Assembly: GCA_014284505.1 (NCBI GenBank) | Contig: JAAFYY010000001.1 | Span: 806,001-870,000, forward strand | DNA length: 64,000 nucleotides | Reading direction: 5' to 3' | Source: Streptacidiphilus sp. 4-A2 | GTDB taxonomy: Bacteria; Actinomycetota; Actinomycetes; Streptomycetales; Streptomycetaceae | Shown: positions 10,581 through 21,647 of the stretch, one piece after another | Position numbering within the stretch: the stretch's first letter is position 1 | Layout of the letters: each line of letters opens with the position of its first letter | Program-made: the position numbers and the translations under genes | Notes under the pieces: model-generated | Told to the model about the DNA's origin: nothing | The model's database searches: none | What the model saw: only the letters and a program-made list of their open reading frames with translations

Positions 10581-11526
10581 AGCGGGACCAGGGCGGAGTG
10601 CCGGCGACTGGCAGCCGAACTGCGGTCGCTGCGGGCCCGTACCGGCCTCACCATGGCGGGACTGGCGGCAGCCTCGACCCACAGCAAGTCGTCGTGGAGC
10701 GGTATCTGAACGGCAAGGCCCTCCCGCCGTGGCCGGCCGTCCAGGAACTGTGCGCCCTCGCGGACGAGCCCCAGGCGCAGTTGCGGGCGCTGTGGGAGCT
10801 CGCCGACGCCACCTGGAGCGGCGCGGGGCAATCGCCGCGCCGAACAGGCCGGTCACCGCCCCGGGGCCGGAGCGGGCTGGGGCGCCGCCCGCACCCCCGA
10901 TCCCCGAAGCACGCCCTGAGCCGCCACAGCCGACGGAACCATCGCCCGCACGGACGCAGGTACTGGAGGGCGGGGCGGAGCCGTCGGCCCCGCTGTCCGT
11001 GCTGGGCCGACTGCGGGCCCGGAGCCGGGAGTACAGCGGCGCGGCCGTGCTGGCCGGGGTGGCCCTGGCCTGCGCGGCACTCACCGCGGGCGCCGCCTAT
11101 GCCTGGTACGGCACCTCGGCCGGGCGGGGCGAACAGCTCGGCAAGTGTCTCCGCGGCCCCCGGCGTGGTCCGGATCCTCTGCCACGGCGCGTCCTGCGAC
11201 GGCCGCGATCCGCAGCAGATGAACTGCGGTGTGACGCCGCAGACCCTGGGCGACTACCCGACGTCCACCGGCGCCGAGCTGGAGATCCGGTACAACGCCC
11301 AGTGCCAGGCGGCCTGGACCCGGGCCTGGACCACCCAGGTCGGGGACCGCATCTCCATCTCGACGCCGGGAGAGCCGACACGCACCACCGCCATCACCAA
11401 CACCTATACGGCGACGGGCTACGCCTACACGCTGATGACCGCCGTCGGCCAGGGTGCGTGCTGCGCGCCTGTCTGATGCCCGTCGGGCACACCGGCACCC
11501 TGTGCTTCACCACCAGAACTCCCTGA
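10578..11526 (+). CDS. Helix-turn-helix, DUF2690 membrane protein (several frameshifts)
   Basis: The ATGA overlap with the previous gene suggests translational coupling. The N terminus is again an HTH (ECRRLAAELRSLRARTGLTMA, VERYLNGKALPPWPAVQEL). Then come a Pro-rich linker and one transmembrane helix (VLAGVALACAALTAGAAYAWYG). The extracytoplasmic DUF2690 domain has its paired cysteines (CHGASCDGRDPQQMNC) and AELEIRYNAQCQAAWTRAW. Breaks lie near 10690, 10830, 11140 and 11455. DUF2690 proteins occur widely in Streptomyces with unknown function. Confidence 0.75.
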
Positions 11527-11553
11527 TGCAGCTGTAGTTGTGGCGCGAGGAGG

Positions 11554-12522
11554 TCAGGCCTGGGGGCGGGCGTCGAGGCGGGCCAGGTCGTCCGCCGAGA
11601 GCCGCAGGGCCGCGGCGCCGATGTTCTGGAGCAGGTGCCCGGGGTTGCCGGTGCCCGGGATGGCCAGCACCTGCGGTCCGCGGTGCAGCGTCCAGGCCAG
11701 CAGCACCTGCGCCGGTGTGGCGTCGTGCGCCCGGGCGATGGTGAGCAGTTCGTCGTCGTGGGTGGCGGCCGCCGCGCCCTCGCGCCGGTCGCCGGAGATC
11801 GCGAAGAACGGGACAAAGGCGATGCCCTGCTCGGCGCAGCTGTCGAACAGCCCGCTTTCCTCCGCGCGCCGGTGGTCGAGCCCGTACCGGTTCTGCACGC
11901 AGACCACGGGGGCGATGGCCTGGGCCTCGGCGAGGTGTTCCGGCCTGATGTTGGACAGGCCCAGGTGACGGACGAGTCCGGCGTCGCGCAGTTCGGCGAG
12001 CGCGCCGAAGTGCTCGGCGATCGAGTCCTGGCTCATCCGGCGCAGGTTGACCACGTCCAGGTGGTCCCGGCCGAGCTGGCGCAGGTTCTCCTCGACCTGG
12101 CCGCGCAGCTGCGCGGGCGTCGCCGCCGGCAGCCACTCGCCGGACGGGTCGCGGCCGGGCCCGACCTTGGTGACGATGACCAGGTCCTCGGGGTAGGCGC
12201 CGAGCGCCCGGTTGATCAGTTCGTTGGCCGAGCGCAGCGGGCCGAAGTAGAACGAGGCCGTGTCGATGTGGTTCACGCCGAGTTCGACGGCGCGGCGCAG
12301 GATGGCGATCGCGCGGTCCCGGTCGATCGGGGCGCCGTCGGAGTTTCCGTCCATGCCGTTGCCCGCCAGGCGCATCGCGCCGAAGCCGAGGCGGTTGACC
12401 TCAAGGTCGCCCAGCTTCCAGGTGCCCGCGTCCGCGGCGTTCGAAGTCGTCGGAGCCGTTGGAGTCGTCGGAGCCGTCGGAGCCGTCGGAGCCGTCGGAG
12501 CCGTCGGAGTCATGGAAGTCAT
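11554..12522 (-). CDS. Aldo/keto reductase with Thr-Ala-Pro repeat N terminus
   Basis: The protein has about 322 residues and an (alpha/beta)8 AKR pattern: LGFGAMRLAG, HIDTASFYFG (catalytic Asp and Tyr), VIVTKVGPG (catalytic Lys), LGLSNIRPEHL and VLAIPGTGNPGHL (cofactor loop). The usual catalytic His region reads DVVNLRR, so His is replaced by Asn as in a subset of actinobacterial AKRs. Residues ~4-22 are Thr-Ala-Pro repeats encoded by a 9-bp tandem repeat. It likely reduces small aldehydes or ketones with NADPH. The start is one of two close ATGs (12522 or 12513). Confidence 0.85.
   Translation of the reverse strand: MTSMTPTAPTAPTAPTAPTTPTAPTTSNAADAGTWKLGDLEVNRLGFGAMRLAGNGMDGNSDGAPIDRDRAIAILRRAVELGVNHIDTASFYFGPLRSANELINRALGAYPEDLVIVTKVGPGRDPSGEWLPAATPAQLRGQVEENLRQLGRDHLDVVNLRRMSQDSIAEHFGALAELRDAGLVRHLGLSNIRPEHLAEAQAIAPVVCVQNRYGLDHRRAEESGLFDSCAEQGIAFVPFFAISGDRREGAAAATHDDELLTIARAHDATPAQVLLAWTLHRGPQVLAIPGTGNPGHLLQNIGAAALRLSADDLARLDARPQA
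12446..12508. repeat. Seven tandem 9-bp repeats in the aldo/keto reductase 5' end
   Basis: Units of GCCGTCGGA (with GTC or TTG variants) repeat seven times and encode the Thr-Ala-Pro tract on the minus strand. Variation by units of nine would keep the frame. Confidence 0.85.
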
Positions 12523-12718
12523 ACCGCTGCCGATCCCCAGTAGGTGCGTGAATCCCGGAGCGTGCCCCCCCAGGCCCCGCCTCCGACCTCGGAGTATGGG
12601 GGAGCGGGCGCGGCGCCGGAAGGGCGGACGGTCTGGGGAAGAGTCACATCCGGACCGGGAACGCCAGGGTGGTGTCGGGCGTTTCCACGGATACGACGAT
12701 TCGGGGGCGGCAGCCGCA

Positions 12719-12756
12719 CCGAAGCCGCCAACTCCGGCCGGAGTTGGCGGCTTCGG
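12719..12756. promoter_or_regulatory. 38-bp perfect palindrome between divergent AKR and LacI genes
   Basis: The halves 12719-12737 and 12738-12756 are exact reverse complements with no loop. It lies between two divergent genes, 55 bases before the LacI start, and could be an operator, a cruciform-forming site or a hairpin in the 5' leader. It does not resemble the GGCAACCG operator of this locus and no T-run follows. Confidence 0.5.
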
Positions 12757-12810
12757 CGGCCGGAGCGAGCGGCAACGCACTCCCCCGCGCCCGGCGCCTA
12801 GCATGACCTG

Positions 12811-13831
12811 ATGAGCGACAGTCCGCGACCGCCCACCATCTACGATGTCGCCAGGGCGGCGCGGGGTGGCACCGTCCACCGTCTCCCGGGCGTTCTCCGT
12901 CCGGCCGGGTGGGCGCACAGACGGCCGCGCGGGTGCACGCCGCCGCCGAGGAGCTCGGCTACCGGGCCAATCCGGTGGCCAGGGCGTTGCAGAGCGGCCG
13001 GACCGCGACGGTGGCGCTGGTGGTTTCCGATGTCACCAATCCGGTGCATTTCGGCATCATCCGTGGTGTGGAGGAGGAGGCCGCCGGGGCCGGTTACACC
13101 ATGGTGCTGGCCGACACGCAGGAGTCCGAGGCGTGAACGCACCGCGCTGGAGCGGCTGCTGCCCAGCGTGGAGGGGGTGTGCTGGCCAGCTCGCGGATCG
13201 ACCGGGCGATCGCACCGCGGCCAAGAGCGGCCGGTGGTGGTGCTGAACCGGATCGTCTCCGGTGCCCGGTGTGGTGGCCGACACCGAGTCAGGCACCGCC
13301 GATGCGCTGGAGCACCTGCGCGGGCTCGGGCACCGGGCGGTGACCTATGTCGCCGGGCCGGCCGCCTCCTGGGCGGACGGCAAGCGCTGGCGCGCGGTGC
13401 TGGACCTGGGGGCACGGCTCGGGCTGCGGGTCAGCCGGACGGGCTCCTTCAATCCGACCGTCAGCGGCGGTCTGGCCGCCGCCGAGGAGGTGCTGCGGCA
13501 GCGGCCCACGGCGGTGCTGGCCTACAACGACCTGCTGGCGATCGGGCTGCTGCGGGGCCTGGCCGGGGCCGGGGTGCGCGTGCCGGAACAGCTGAGCCTG
13601 GTCGGCTTCGACAACATCTTCGGCTCGGACTTCTGCACTCCGGCGCTGACCACGGTGGCCGCGCCGCTGCGGGCGATCGGCGGCGAGGGCTTTCTGGAGC
13701 TGCGGCGCCAGATCCGGCGGGAACCGATGCGTCGGCAGCCGGTGCTGACGCTGCCGACGCAGCTGGTGGTGCGCGCGTCCACAGCCGCCCGTCCCGGCGG
13801 CACTCCCGGCGGCATGCCCGGCGGGTCCTGA
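12811..13831 (+). CDS. LacI-family repressor of the lar/uronate locus (several frameshifts)
   Basis: The product has about 340 residues. It starts MSDSPRPPTIYDVARAAG with the LacI HTH (VAPSTVSRAFS, then ELGYRANPVARALQSGRT as hinge). The sensor half runs VALVVSDVTNPVHFGIIRGVE, GHRAVTYVAGPAASW, VLAYNDLLAIGLLRGL, VSLVGFDNIFGSDFCTPALT. Breaks near 12855, 12905, 13135, 13185 and 13260 are in G/C runs and are probably sequencing errors. Its neighbours are the lar genes and uronate genes, each preceded by a LacI-like operator, so it most likely represses them and responds to a uronate or aldonate. It is related to the partial LacI protein at the window start. Confidence 0.85.
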
Positions 13832-13845
13832 GCCGCCGGTCTCAG

Positions 13846-14346
13846 CTACGCGCTACGCGGCGGGCGCCAGAACGCGGCCAGCAGACCGGCGGTCCCGGCC
13901 GCGCCCACCCCCAGCGCCAGCGCGCCGCCGGCCCAGCCGGTCAGTTCGGTGCCGCAGGCCGCGTCGAGCGAGAACCGGCCCGGCCCGAACACCGCCAGGG
14001 CCAGCGCCAGGACCGCCAGTACCAGCACGTACTCGAAGCCGTCCTTGAACACGAAGAAGCCGTTCGGCCGGTGCGCCAGCAGGCCCGCGACCAGCATCAC
14101 CGAGACCACCGCCGCGCAGGCCAGCGGCGTCAGCAGCCCCGCTGCCAGCAGTGTTCCGGCACCGGCCTCGGTGACCACGCTGAGCCAGGCCTGGAGCCGC
14201 CCGTACCGCAGTCCGAGGCCGGAGAACCAGCGGGCGGTGCCCTCGATCCGGCCGCCGCCGCGCCAGTGGTTGAGGCCGTGCAGCAGCAGGGTGATCCCGA
14301 GGACCAGTCGTAACAGCAGCAGTGCCACGGCGTCGGGTGTGTTCAT
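13846..14346 (-). CDS. DoxX-family membrane protein
   Basis: The 166-residue protein has four predicted membrane helices and the DoxX/DoxD pattern: LLLLRLVLGITLLLHGLNHW, GLRYGRLQAWLSVVTEAGAG, VMLVAGLLAHRPNGFFV, GFEYVLVLAVLALALA. DoxX-type proteins are small quinone- or thiol-linked membrane proteins of poorly defined role. It lies convergent to the LacI gene and divergent from larE, so the operator at 14466 could also affect it. Confidence 0.85.
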   Translation of the reverse strand: MNTPDAVALLLLRLVLGITLLLHGLNHWRGGGRIEGTARWFSGLGLRYGRLQAWLSVVTEAGAGTLLAAGLLTPLACAAVVSVMLVAGLLAHRPNGFFVFKDGFEYVLVLAVLALALAVFGPGRFSLDAACGTELTGWAGGALALGVGAAGTAGLLAAFWRPPRSA

Positions 14347-14465
14347 TGCAGACCCTCCCAGGTGGTGCGGCAGCGTCCGGGCGTCCGGTGTGCCTGCGGG
14401 CTTATCACGGGCGTCGGCAATGCACCACCCTCACGGCGGGGGCGGCCGGGACGGCGGCAACTGGT

Positions 14466-14479
14466 GGCAACCGGTTGCC
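14466..14479. promoter_or_regulatory. LacI-type operator upstream of larE
   Basis: GGCAACCGGTTGCC is a perfect palindrome with a central CG, as in LacI-family operators. It overlaps a plausible -35 (TTGCCG, 14475-14480); a TAGGGT -10 lies at 14500-14505, 19 bases on. Almost the same sequence occurs between larA and uxaC. Confidence 0.75.
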
Positions 14480-14605
14480 GGGTCGGCGGTGCGGCGGCCT
14501 AGGGTCGCGGTGTCCGTGGAGCGTCGGGGCCGACTGCCCCGGACGATGCGGTAGGACTGACGCTGCCGGGACCTGGTGACGCTGTACCGAGCCGAGGAGG
14601 AGCGG

Positions 14606-15460
14606 GTGACCACCGCTGAGACAGCTGTGCTGACCGGGGCCGAAGCCCGGGCGGAGGAGCGGGTCGCCGCGCTGCTGCGCGGGGCCGCGCCGCTGGGGTG
14701 GCCTTTTCCGGCGGGGTGGACTCCTCGGTGCTGCTCGCCCTGGCCGTCCGTGCCCTGGGCCGGGAGCAGGTGCTGGCGGTGCTCGGGGTCTCCCCCAGCC
14801 TGGCCGCCGACGAGCGCGCCGGGGCGCGCCGGGTGGCCGGGCCATCGGGGCGCGCCTGGTCGAGGTGGTCACCGAGGAGGGCGAACTGCCCGCCTACCGG
14901 GCCAATGGTCCGGACCGCTGCTTCCACTGCAAGAACGAGCTGTTCACCCGGATCTCGGACGAGGTGGTGCGCGCCCACGGGCTGGTCGCGGTGGCGTACG
15001 GGAGAACGCCGACGACGTCCGCCGCCCGGACCGGCCCGGCAGCCGGGCCGCCGCCCAGCACGGGGTGCTGCGGCCGCTCGCGGACGCCGGGGTGGACAAG
15101 GCCGGGGTGCGCCGGCTCGCCCGCGCCCTGGGCCTGCCCAGCGCCGAGAAGCCGGCCGCGCCCTGCCTCTCCTCGCGGATCCCGCACTTCCAGGAGGTCA
15201 CGCCGGTGAAGCTGGCCCAGATCGAGCAGGCCGAACAGGCGTTGCGCGGGCTGGGGTTCAGCGACTGCCGGGTACGGCACCACGGTGAGGTGGCCCGGAT
15301 CGAGCTTCCGGTCGCGGAAATCGCCCTGGCCGCCGGTGAGTTGCGCGCGCCGCTGCTGGCGGCCGTGCGCGCGGCCGGATTCCGGACGGTCGCGGTCGAC
15401 CTGGCCGGGATCCAGTCCGGTGCCTTCACCCTGTCGCTGGTAGAGGTGGACCGTGGCTGA
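14606..15460 (+). CDS. larE: LarE, ATP-dependent sulfur-transfer enzyme for the nickel-pincer cofactor (frameshifts)
   Basis: LarE adenylates pyridinium-3,5-biscarboxylate mononucleotide and adds sulfur to give the dithiocarboxylate precursor of the nickel-pincer cofactor. The start is the GTG after GAGGAGG. Seen in order are the PP-loop VAFSGGVDSSVLLALA, the block GPDRCFHCKNELFTRI, and PAAPCLSSRIPHFQEVT with the Cys matching the sulfur-donor position of Lactobacillus LarE. VAVDLAGIQSGAFTLSL closes the protein. Breaks near 14695, 14842 and 15003 are probably sequence errors. The stop overlaps the larB start by eight bases. Confidence 0.92.
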   Translation: MTTAETAVLTGAEARAEERVAALLRGAAPLGWPFPAGWTPRCCSPWPSVPWAGSRCWRCSGSPPAWPPTSAPGRAGWPGHRGAPGRGGHRGGRTARLPGQWSGPLLPLQERAVHPDLGRGGARPRAGRGGVRENADDVRRPDRPGSRAAAQHGVLRPLADAGVDKAGVRRLARALGLPSAEKPAAPCLSSRIPHFQEVTPVKLAQIEQAEQALRGLGFSDCRVRHHGEVARIELPVAEIALAAGELRAPLLAAVRAAGFRTVAVDLAGIQSGAFTLSLVEVDRG

Positions 15461-16130
15461 CGACTGGACCCCGCCCCGGCCCTGACCGACTTCGTCCGGC
15501 TGGACCACGACCGGGCTGCCCGCCGCGGCTACCCGGAGGCGGTCTACTGCGAGGGGAAGACCCCCGGGCAGGTGGCGGCGATCGCCGCGGCGGTCCGCGA
15601 GCACGGCGGCAGCACCCTGTTCACCCGCGCGGACGCGGGGCATGCCGCCGCGGTGCTCTCCGAGCTGCCGGACGCCCGGCACGAGCCGGTGGCCCGGCTG
15701 CTGGCCTGGCCGCCCGAGCCCTCGGCGCCCACCGGCGGGCTGGTGGTGGTGCTGGCGGCGGGCACCTCGGACCTGCCGGTGGCCCGCGAGGCCGAGCTCA
15801 CCGCCACCTACCTGGGCCGGAGCTGCGAGCTGGCGGTGGACGTCGGGGTGGCCGGGCTGCACCGGGTGCTGGAACGGCTGGAGCTGCTGCGCAGCGCCCG
15901 GGCGATCGTGGTGGCGGCCGGGATGGACGGCGCGCTGCCCAGTGTGGTGGCGGGCCTGGTCGCGGCCCCTGGTGGCGCTGCCCACCTCGGTGGGCTACGG
16001 CGCGGCCCTGGGCGGGCTGGCACCACTGCTGTCGATGCTCAACTCCTGCTCGCCGGGGTGGCCGTGGTCAACATCGGACAACGGCTACGGAGCAGGCCAT
16101 CTGGCGGCCCAGATCGCCGCCCCGTTCTAG
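15453..16130 (+). CDS. larB: LarB, pyridinium-3,5-biscarboxylate mononucleotide synthase (frameshifts)
   Basis: LarB carboxylates and hydrolyses nicotinic acid adenine dinucleotide, the first step to the nickel-pincer cofactor. The protein (~225 residues) is related to AIR carboxylase (PurE). Visible blocks are [75 protein letters not shown] and [11 protein letters not shown] with a final [15 protein letters not shown]. The GTG start lies inside larE. Breaks near 15480, 15968 and 16055 are in C/G runs. Confidence 0.92.
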
Positions 16131-16159
16131 CGCTGTCCCGGCCCCGTCCTGGCGCCGTC

Positions 16160-17404
16160 CTACTCGTTCCGCTGCTGCGGCGCGGTGCCCGGGGGCAGCG
16201 GGGTGCCCGGGGTGAGGCCGGCGGCGGTGGCTGCCTGGGCGGCGGCGGTGAGCACCGCGCGGACCGGCAGGCCGAGCCGCGCCGCCAGCCGGGCGGCGTC
16301 CTCGAACTCCGGGGTGGCCTGGACGATCACCCCGTCCCGGTGCCCCAGCTTCACCGGCAGCTCGGTGCCCAGCAGCTCCACCCGGGTCCAGGTCCGCTCC
16401 AGGGTGGTCTTGTGCACGGGGTACTCGCGTACGCCGAGGGTGCTGGTCTCGCGGAACACCGCCTCCCGCAGCGCCTGGGCGCGGCCGGGGGGCGCGAGCA
16501 CGCACAGCGTGTGCGCCGGGCGGCCCTTCTTCATCAGCACCGGCACCAGCCAGGCGTCGGCGGCGCCCGCCGCCAGCAGCGCGGTCAGCACTCCCGGCCA
16601 CAGCCGGGGGTCCAGGTCGTCGACATTGCACTCCAGCACCACCGCCGTGCCGGGGCCGCCGCTGTCGGCACCGGCCGCGGGGGCCGTGCCGAGCAGTACC
16701 CGGACCACATTGGGCCGTTCCGGGGTGTCCCGGGTGCCCGCGCCGACGCCGGTGGTCTCCAGGTGCATCGGCGGCAGGCCGCCGCACTCCGCAGCCAGGG
16801 CGGTGACCAGGGCCATGCCGGTGGGTGTGGCCAGTTCCCCGCGGCCGCCGGCGAAGACCTGCCAGCCGGCCGCGAGTTCGGCCACCGCCGGTACCGGGAC
16901 CGGCAGTTCGCCGTGGGCGGCGCGGACCCGCCCGGAGCCCACGGCGACCGGGCTCGCGGTCACCCGCTCCACGCCCAGCCGGTGCAGTGCGGCGCAGACG
17001 CCGACCACGTCGGCGATCGAGTCCCAGCCGCCCACCTCGTGGAAGTGGACGTCCTGCGGCTCGGCCCCGTGCACCCGGGCCTCGGCCCCGGCGAGCCGGG
17101 CGAAGACGGCCAGTGCCCGCTCGCGTGCCGGTTCCGGCAGCCCAGCCGCCGGGGCCCGGCCGATCAGCTCCTTGATGTCGCGCCAGCTGCGGTGCGGCTG
17201 GTCGGCGGCGAGCAGCTCGACCTGGACCCGGGTGGCGCGCAGCCCGGCCCGGGTCACCGTCTCCCGGGTCAGCCGGACGGTGTCCGGGACCACCGCGTCC
17301 ACCGCGGCCTGGGCGGCGGCCAGCGGGGCCCCGGCGTCGGTCAGCGCGCCGAGCAGCATGTCCCCGGCGACCCCGCAGGAGGCGTCGATCCAGGCGGTGC
17401 GCAC
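16160..17404 (-). CDS. larC: LarC, CTP-dependent nickel insertase (single intact frame)
   Basis: The 414-residue product begins with GTG (MRTAWIDASCGVAGDMLLGAL), one base after the larA stop. LarC inserts nickel into the dithiocarboxylate precursor, completing the pincer cofactor. The family blocks AEPQDVHFHEVGGWDSIADVVG, SPVAVGSGRV, LATPTGMALVTALA, LECNVDDLDPRLWPGVL and LMKKGRPAHTL are all present. In Lactobacillus larC is made by a programmed frameshift between two parts; here both parts sit in one uninterrupted frame. It converges with larB. Confidence 0.94.
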   Translation of the reverse strand: MRTAWIDASCGVAGDMLLGALTDAGAPLAAAQAAVDAVVPDTVRLTRETVTRAGLRATRVQVELLAADQPHRSWRDIKELIGRAPAAGLPEPARERALAVFARLAGAEARVHGAEPQDVHFHEVGGWDSIADVVGVCAALHRLGVERVTASPVAVGSGRVRAAHGELPVPVPAVAELAAGWQVFAGGRGELATPTGMALVTALAAECGGLPPMHLETTGVGAGTRDTPERPNVVRVLLGTAPAAGADSGGPGTAVVLECNVDDLDPRLWPGVLTALLAAGAADAWLVPVLMKKGRPAHTLCVLAPPGRAQALREAVFRETSTLGVREYPVHKTTLERTWTRVELLGTELPVKLGHRDGVIVQATPEFEDAARLAARLGLPVRAVLTAAAQAATAAGLTPGTPLPPGTAPQQRNE

Positions 17405-17405
17405 C

Positions 17406-18733
<1,328 letters not shown>

Positions 18734-18787
18734 GGCAGTCAGCCGACCATGTGCGCGGACCGGCCGCAAGCAGCCGGGGCAACTCAT

Positions 18788-18801
18788 GGCAACCGATTGC
18801 C
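18788..18801. promoter_or_regulatory. Second LacI-type operator between larA and uxaC
   Basis: GGCAACCGATTGCC differs from the larE operator by one base. It lies 32 bases before the uxaC start and 55 bases before the divergent larA start, so one bound repressor could control both directions. Confidence 0.72.
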
Positions 18802-18832
18802 GGACCGCGGGCCGCGACCGACACTCGACCCC

Positions 18833-20252
18833 ATGCCTGGTCACCGCCCCCCGCTCCAGCCGCACCCGGACCGCCTGCTGCCCGCCGATCCGGGGGTGCG
18901 GGTGTTCGCCCGGCGGCTCTACGACTCCGTGCGCGAGCTGCCGATCCTCTCCCCGCACGGCCATGTGGACCCGCGGCTGCTGGTCGAGGACCGCCCGTTC
19001 GCCGATCCGGCGAGCCTGCTGATCACCCCGGACCACTATGTGACCCGGCTGCTGCACGCGGCCGGGGTGCCGCTGGCGGAGCTGGGCGTGGGGCAGGGAC
19101 CGCTGGCCGAGCCGCAGGCGCGGGCGGTGTGGCGCGCACTGTGCGAGCACTGGGGCGTCTTCCGGGGTACCCCGGTGCGGTACTGGCTGGAGTCGGAGCT
19201 GGCCGGGATCTTCGGCGTCACCGAGCGGCCGGGGCCGGACAGCGCCGACCGGATCTACGACCGGATCGCCGAGCAGCTGGCCGAGGACGCCTTCCGGCCG
19301 CGCGCGCTGTTCCGCCGCTTCGGCATCGAGGTGCTGGCGACCACCGACGACCCCTGCGACGACCTGGCCGCGCACCGGGCCCTGGCCGCCGACCCGGACT
19401 GGTCCGCCCGGGTGGTGCCGACCTTCCGCCCGGACCGCTACCTGGAGCCGGCCCAGCCGGGCTGGGCCGGGGCGGTGGCCGGGCTGGGCGAGGCCGCGGA
19501 CACCGACACCGACTCCTACCAGGGCTATCTGCGGGCGCTTGAGGCCCGGCGGTACTTCGTGGAGCACGGCGCCACCTCCGCCGACCACAGCCACCTCGAT
19601 GTGCGGACCGACCCGCTGCCCTCGGCCGAGGCCGCCCGGATCTACTCGGCCGCGCTCGCCGGGACGGCGACCGCCGAGGAGAGCACCGCGTTCCGCCGCC
19701 ATATGCTGCTGGAGATGGCACGGATGTCCTGCCAGGACGGCCTGGTGATGACGCTGCACCCGGGTGTGCGGCGGAACCACCACGCCCCCACCTTGGAGCG
19801 CCACGGGCCCGGACACCGGCCATGACATCCCGGTGCGGGCCGAGTTCACCGAGGCGCTGCGCCCGCTGCTGGAGCGGTACGGCACCGCCCCCGGCTTCCA
19901 GCTGGTGCTGTTCACCCTGGACGAGACGGTCTTCTCCCGGGAGATCGCGCCGCTGGCCGGCTTCTACCCGTCGGTCTACGCCGGTGCGCCCTGGTGGTTC
20001 CTGGACGCCCCGGACTCGATCCGGCGCTTCCGGCGGGCGGTGACCGAGACCGCGGGCTTCGACCGGACCAGCGGCTTCGTGGACGACACCCGCGCGTTCT
20101 GCTCGATCCCGGCCCGGCACGACATGTCCCGCCGCCTGGACTGCGGGGTGCTCGCCGAACTGGTGGCCGAGCACCGGCTGGAGCCGGACGAGGCGTTCGA
20201 GCTCGCGCACGAGCTGGTGGACGCCAACCCGCGCAGGGCGTTCAAGCTGTGA
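18833..20252 (+). CDS. uxaC: Uronate (glucuronate) isomerase (one frameshift)
   Basis: UxaC converts D-glucuronate to D-fructuronate (or galacturonate to tagaturonate). The ~473-residue protein is of family length. The metal-binding HxH is in ILSPHGHVDPRLL; also seen are FGIEVLATTDDPCDDL, VVPTFRPDRYL, GATSADHSHLDVRT, MSCQDGLVMTLHPGVRRNHH, VLFTLDETVFSREIAPLA, YAGAPWWFLDAPDSIRRFR and the ending FCSIPARHDMSRRLDCGVLA. The start ATG follows a LacI-type operator. One break near 19812 (G/C run) shifts the last third. Its stop overlaps the next gene's GTG start. Confidence 0.94.
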
Positions 20253-21647
20253 CCGCTCCCGCCGCCGCGCGGCCCTCCCGCGACACCCCCGGCAGCCGTC
20301 CGGCCGCCCCGGTGGGATGCTGCACCTGGGCCTGGGCGGTTTCTTCCGGGCACACCAGGCCTGGTACACCGAGCGGGCGGGGGACGCCGCGCACTGGGGC
20401 ATCGCCGCGTTCTCCGGACGCCGCCCCGAGCTCGCCCGGGCGCTGGCCGCCCAGGACGGGCTGTACACGCTGCTCACCCGGGGCGCCGACGGCGACCGGT
20501 ACGAACTGCTGGGGCGCTCAGCGCCGCGCACCCGGGCGGCGACCACGCGGCCTGGCTGGACTACTGGCGCTCCCCGGGCTGGCCGTGGTCACCCTGACCG
20601 TGACCGAGGCCGGCTATCACCGGGCCCCCGGCGGGGGCCTGGACCGGGAGCGTGCGGAGGTGGCGGCGGACATCGCGGCGCTCCGGGCCGACCCGCTGGC
20701 GCCGGTGACCACCGCGCCGGCCCGGCTGCTGGCCGGACTGGCGCGCGCCGCCGGGCGGGCGGCGCCGCGGTGGCGCTGGTGCCCTGCGACAACCTGCCCG
20801 GCAACGGCGCGGTGCTGCGGCGGGCGGTGCGGGAGCTGGCCGGGGCTACCGGCAGCCCGGAGCTGGTCGCGGCCGCCGGACAGGCGTCCTGGGTGACCAC
20901 CATGGTGGACCGGATCACCCCGGCCGCGACCGCGGCGGACGCGGCGGCGGTGCTGGCCGCCACCGGTCGCGCCGACGCGGCCCCGGTGGTCACCGAGCCG
21001 TTCTCCGAGTGGGTGCTCAGCGGGGACTTCCCGGCCGGCCGCCCGCGCTGGGAGGACGCCGGCGCGCGCTTCACCGACGACATCGCCCCCTACGAGGAGC
21101 GCAAGCTGGCGCTGCTCAACGGCGCGCACTCGCTGCTGGCCTACGCCGCCCCGCTGCGCGGCCACGCCACCGTCGCCGAGGCCGTGGCCGACCCGCTGTG
21201 CCGGGCCTGGCTGGAGCAGTGGTGGGCCGAGGCCTCCGCGCGGCTGACCCTGCCCCAGGCCGAACTGGCCCAGTACTGCCGGGCGTTGCTGGAGCGCTTC
21301 GGCAACCCCCGGCTGCGGCACACGCTGGCGCAGATCGCCGCCGACGGGTCGCAGAAGCTGCCGGTGCGGATCCTGCCGACGCTGCGCGCCGAGCGGGCCC
21401 GGGGCGGGCTGCCGCCGGGCGCGGTCCGGGCGGTGGCGGGCTGGCTGCTGCACCTGGGCGGCGCCGGGGCGCCGGTGCAGGACCCGGCCGTGGCCGCGCT
21501 GTCGGCGGCGGTAGGGGCTGCGCCGGGGAGGACGGCCCGCACGCCGCGGCCCGGCTGGTGCTGGAGTTCCTCGACCCGGCCCTGGCCCGGGATGCGGAGC
21601 TGGTCGCGGCCGTGGCCGCGGAGGCCGTGGCGCTGGTGGCCCGGTGA
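20249..21647 (+). CDS. uxuB: Fructuronate reductase / mannitol dehydrogenase family protein (frameshifts)
   Basis: UxuB reduces D-fructuronate to D-mannonate with NADH. The ~465-residue polyol-dehydrogenase fold is seen: MLHLGLGGFFRAHQAWYTER (nucleotide site), LVPCDNLPGNGAVLRRAV, WVTTMVDRITPA, TEPFSEWVLSGDFPAGRPRWE and the catalytic ERKLALLNGAHSLLAYAA with the Lys, Asn and His of this long-chain family. Breaks near 20315, 20520, 20755 and 21525 are likely errors. It sits between uxaC and gluconokinase with four-base overlaps, which favours fructuronate over mannitol as substrate. Confidence 0.88.

Noticed and set aside
16160..17404. Programmed frameshift in larC as in Lactobacillus
   Set aside because: Both LarC halves are in one uninterrupted frame here.
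20249..21647. Mannitol 2-dehydrogenase as the role of the polyol dehydrogenase
   Set aside because: The family cannot separate them by motif alone, but coupling to uxaC and gluconokinase favours fructuronate reductase.
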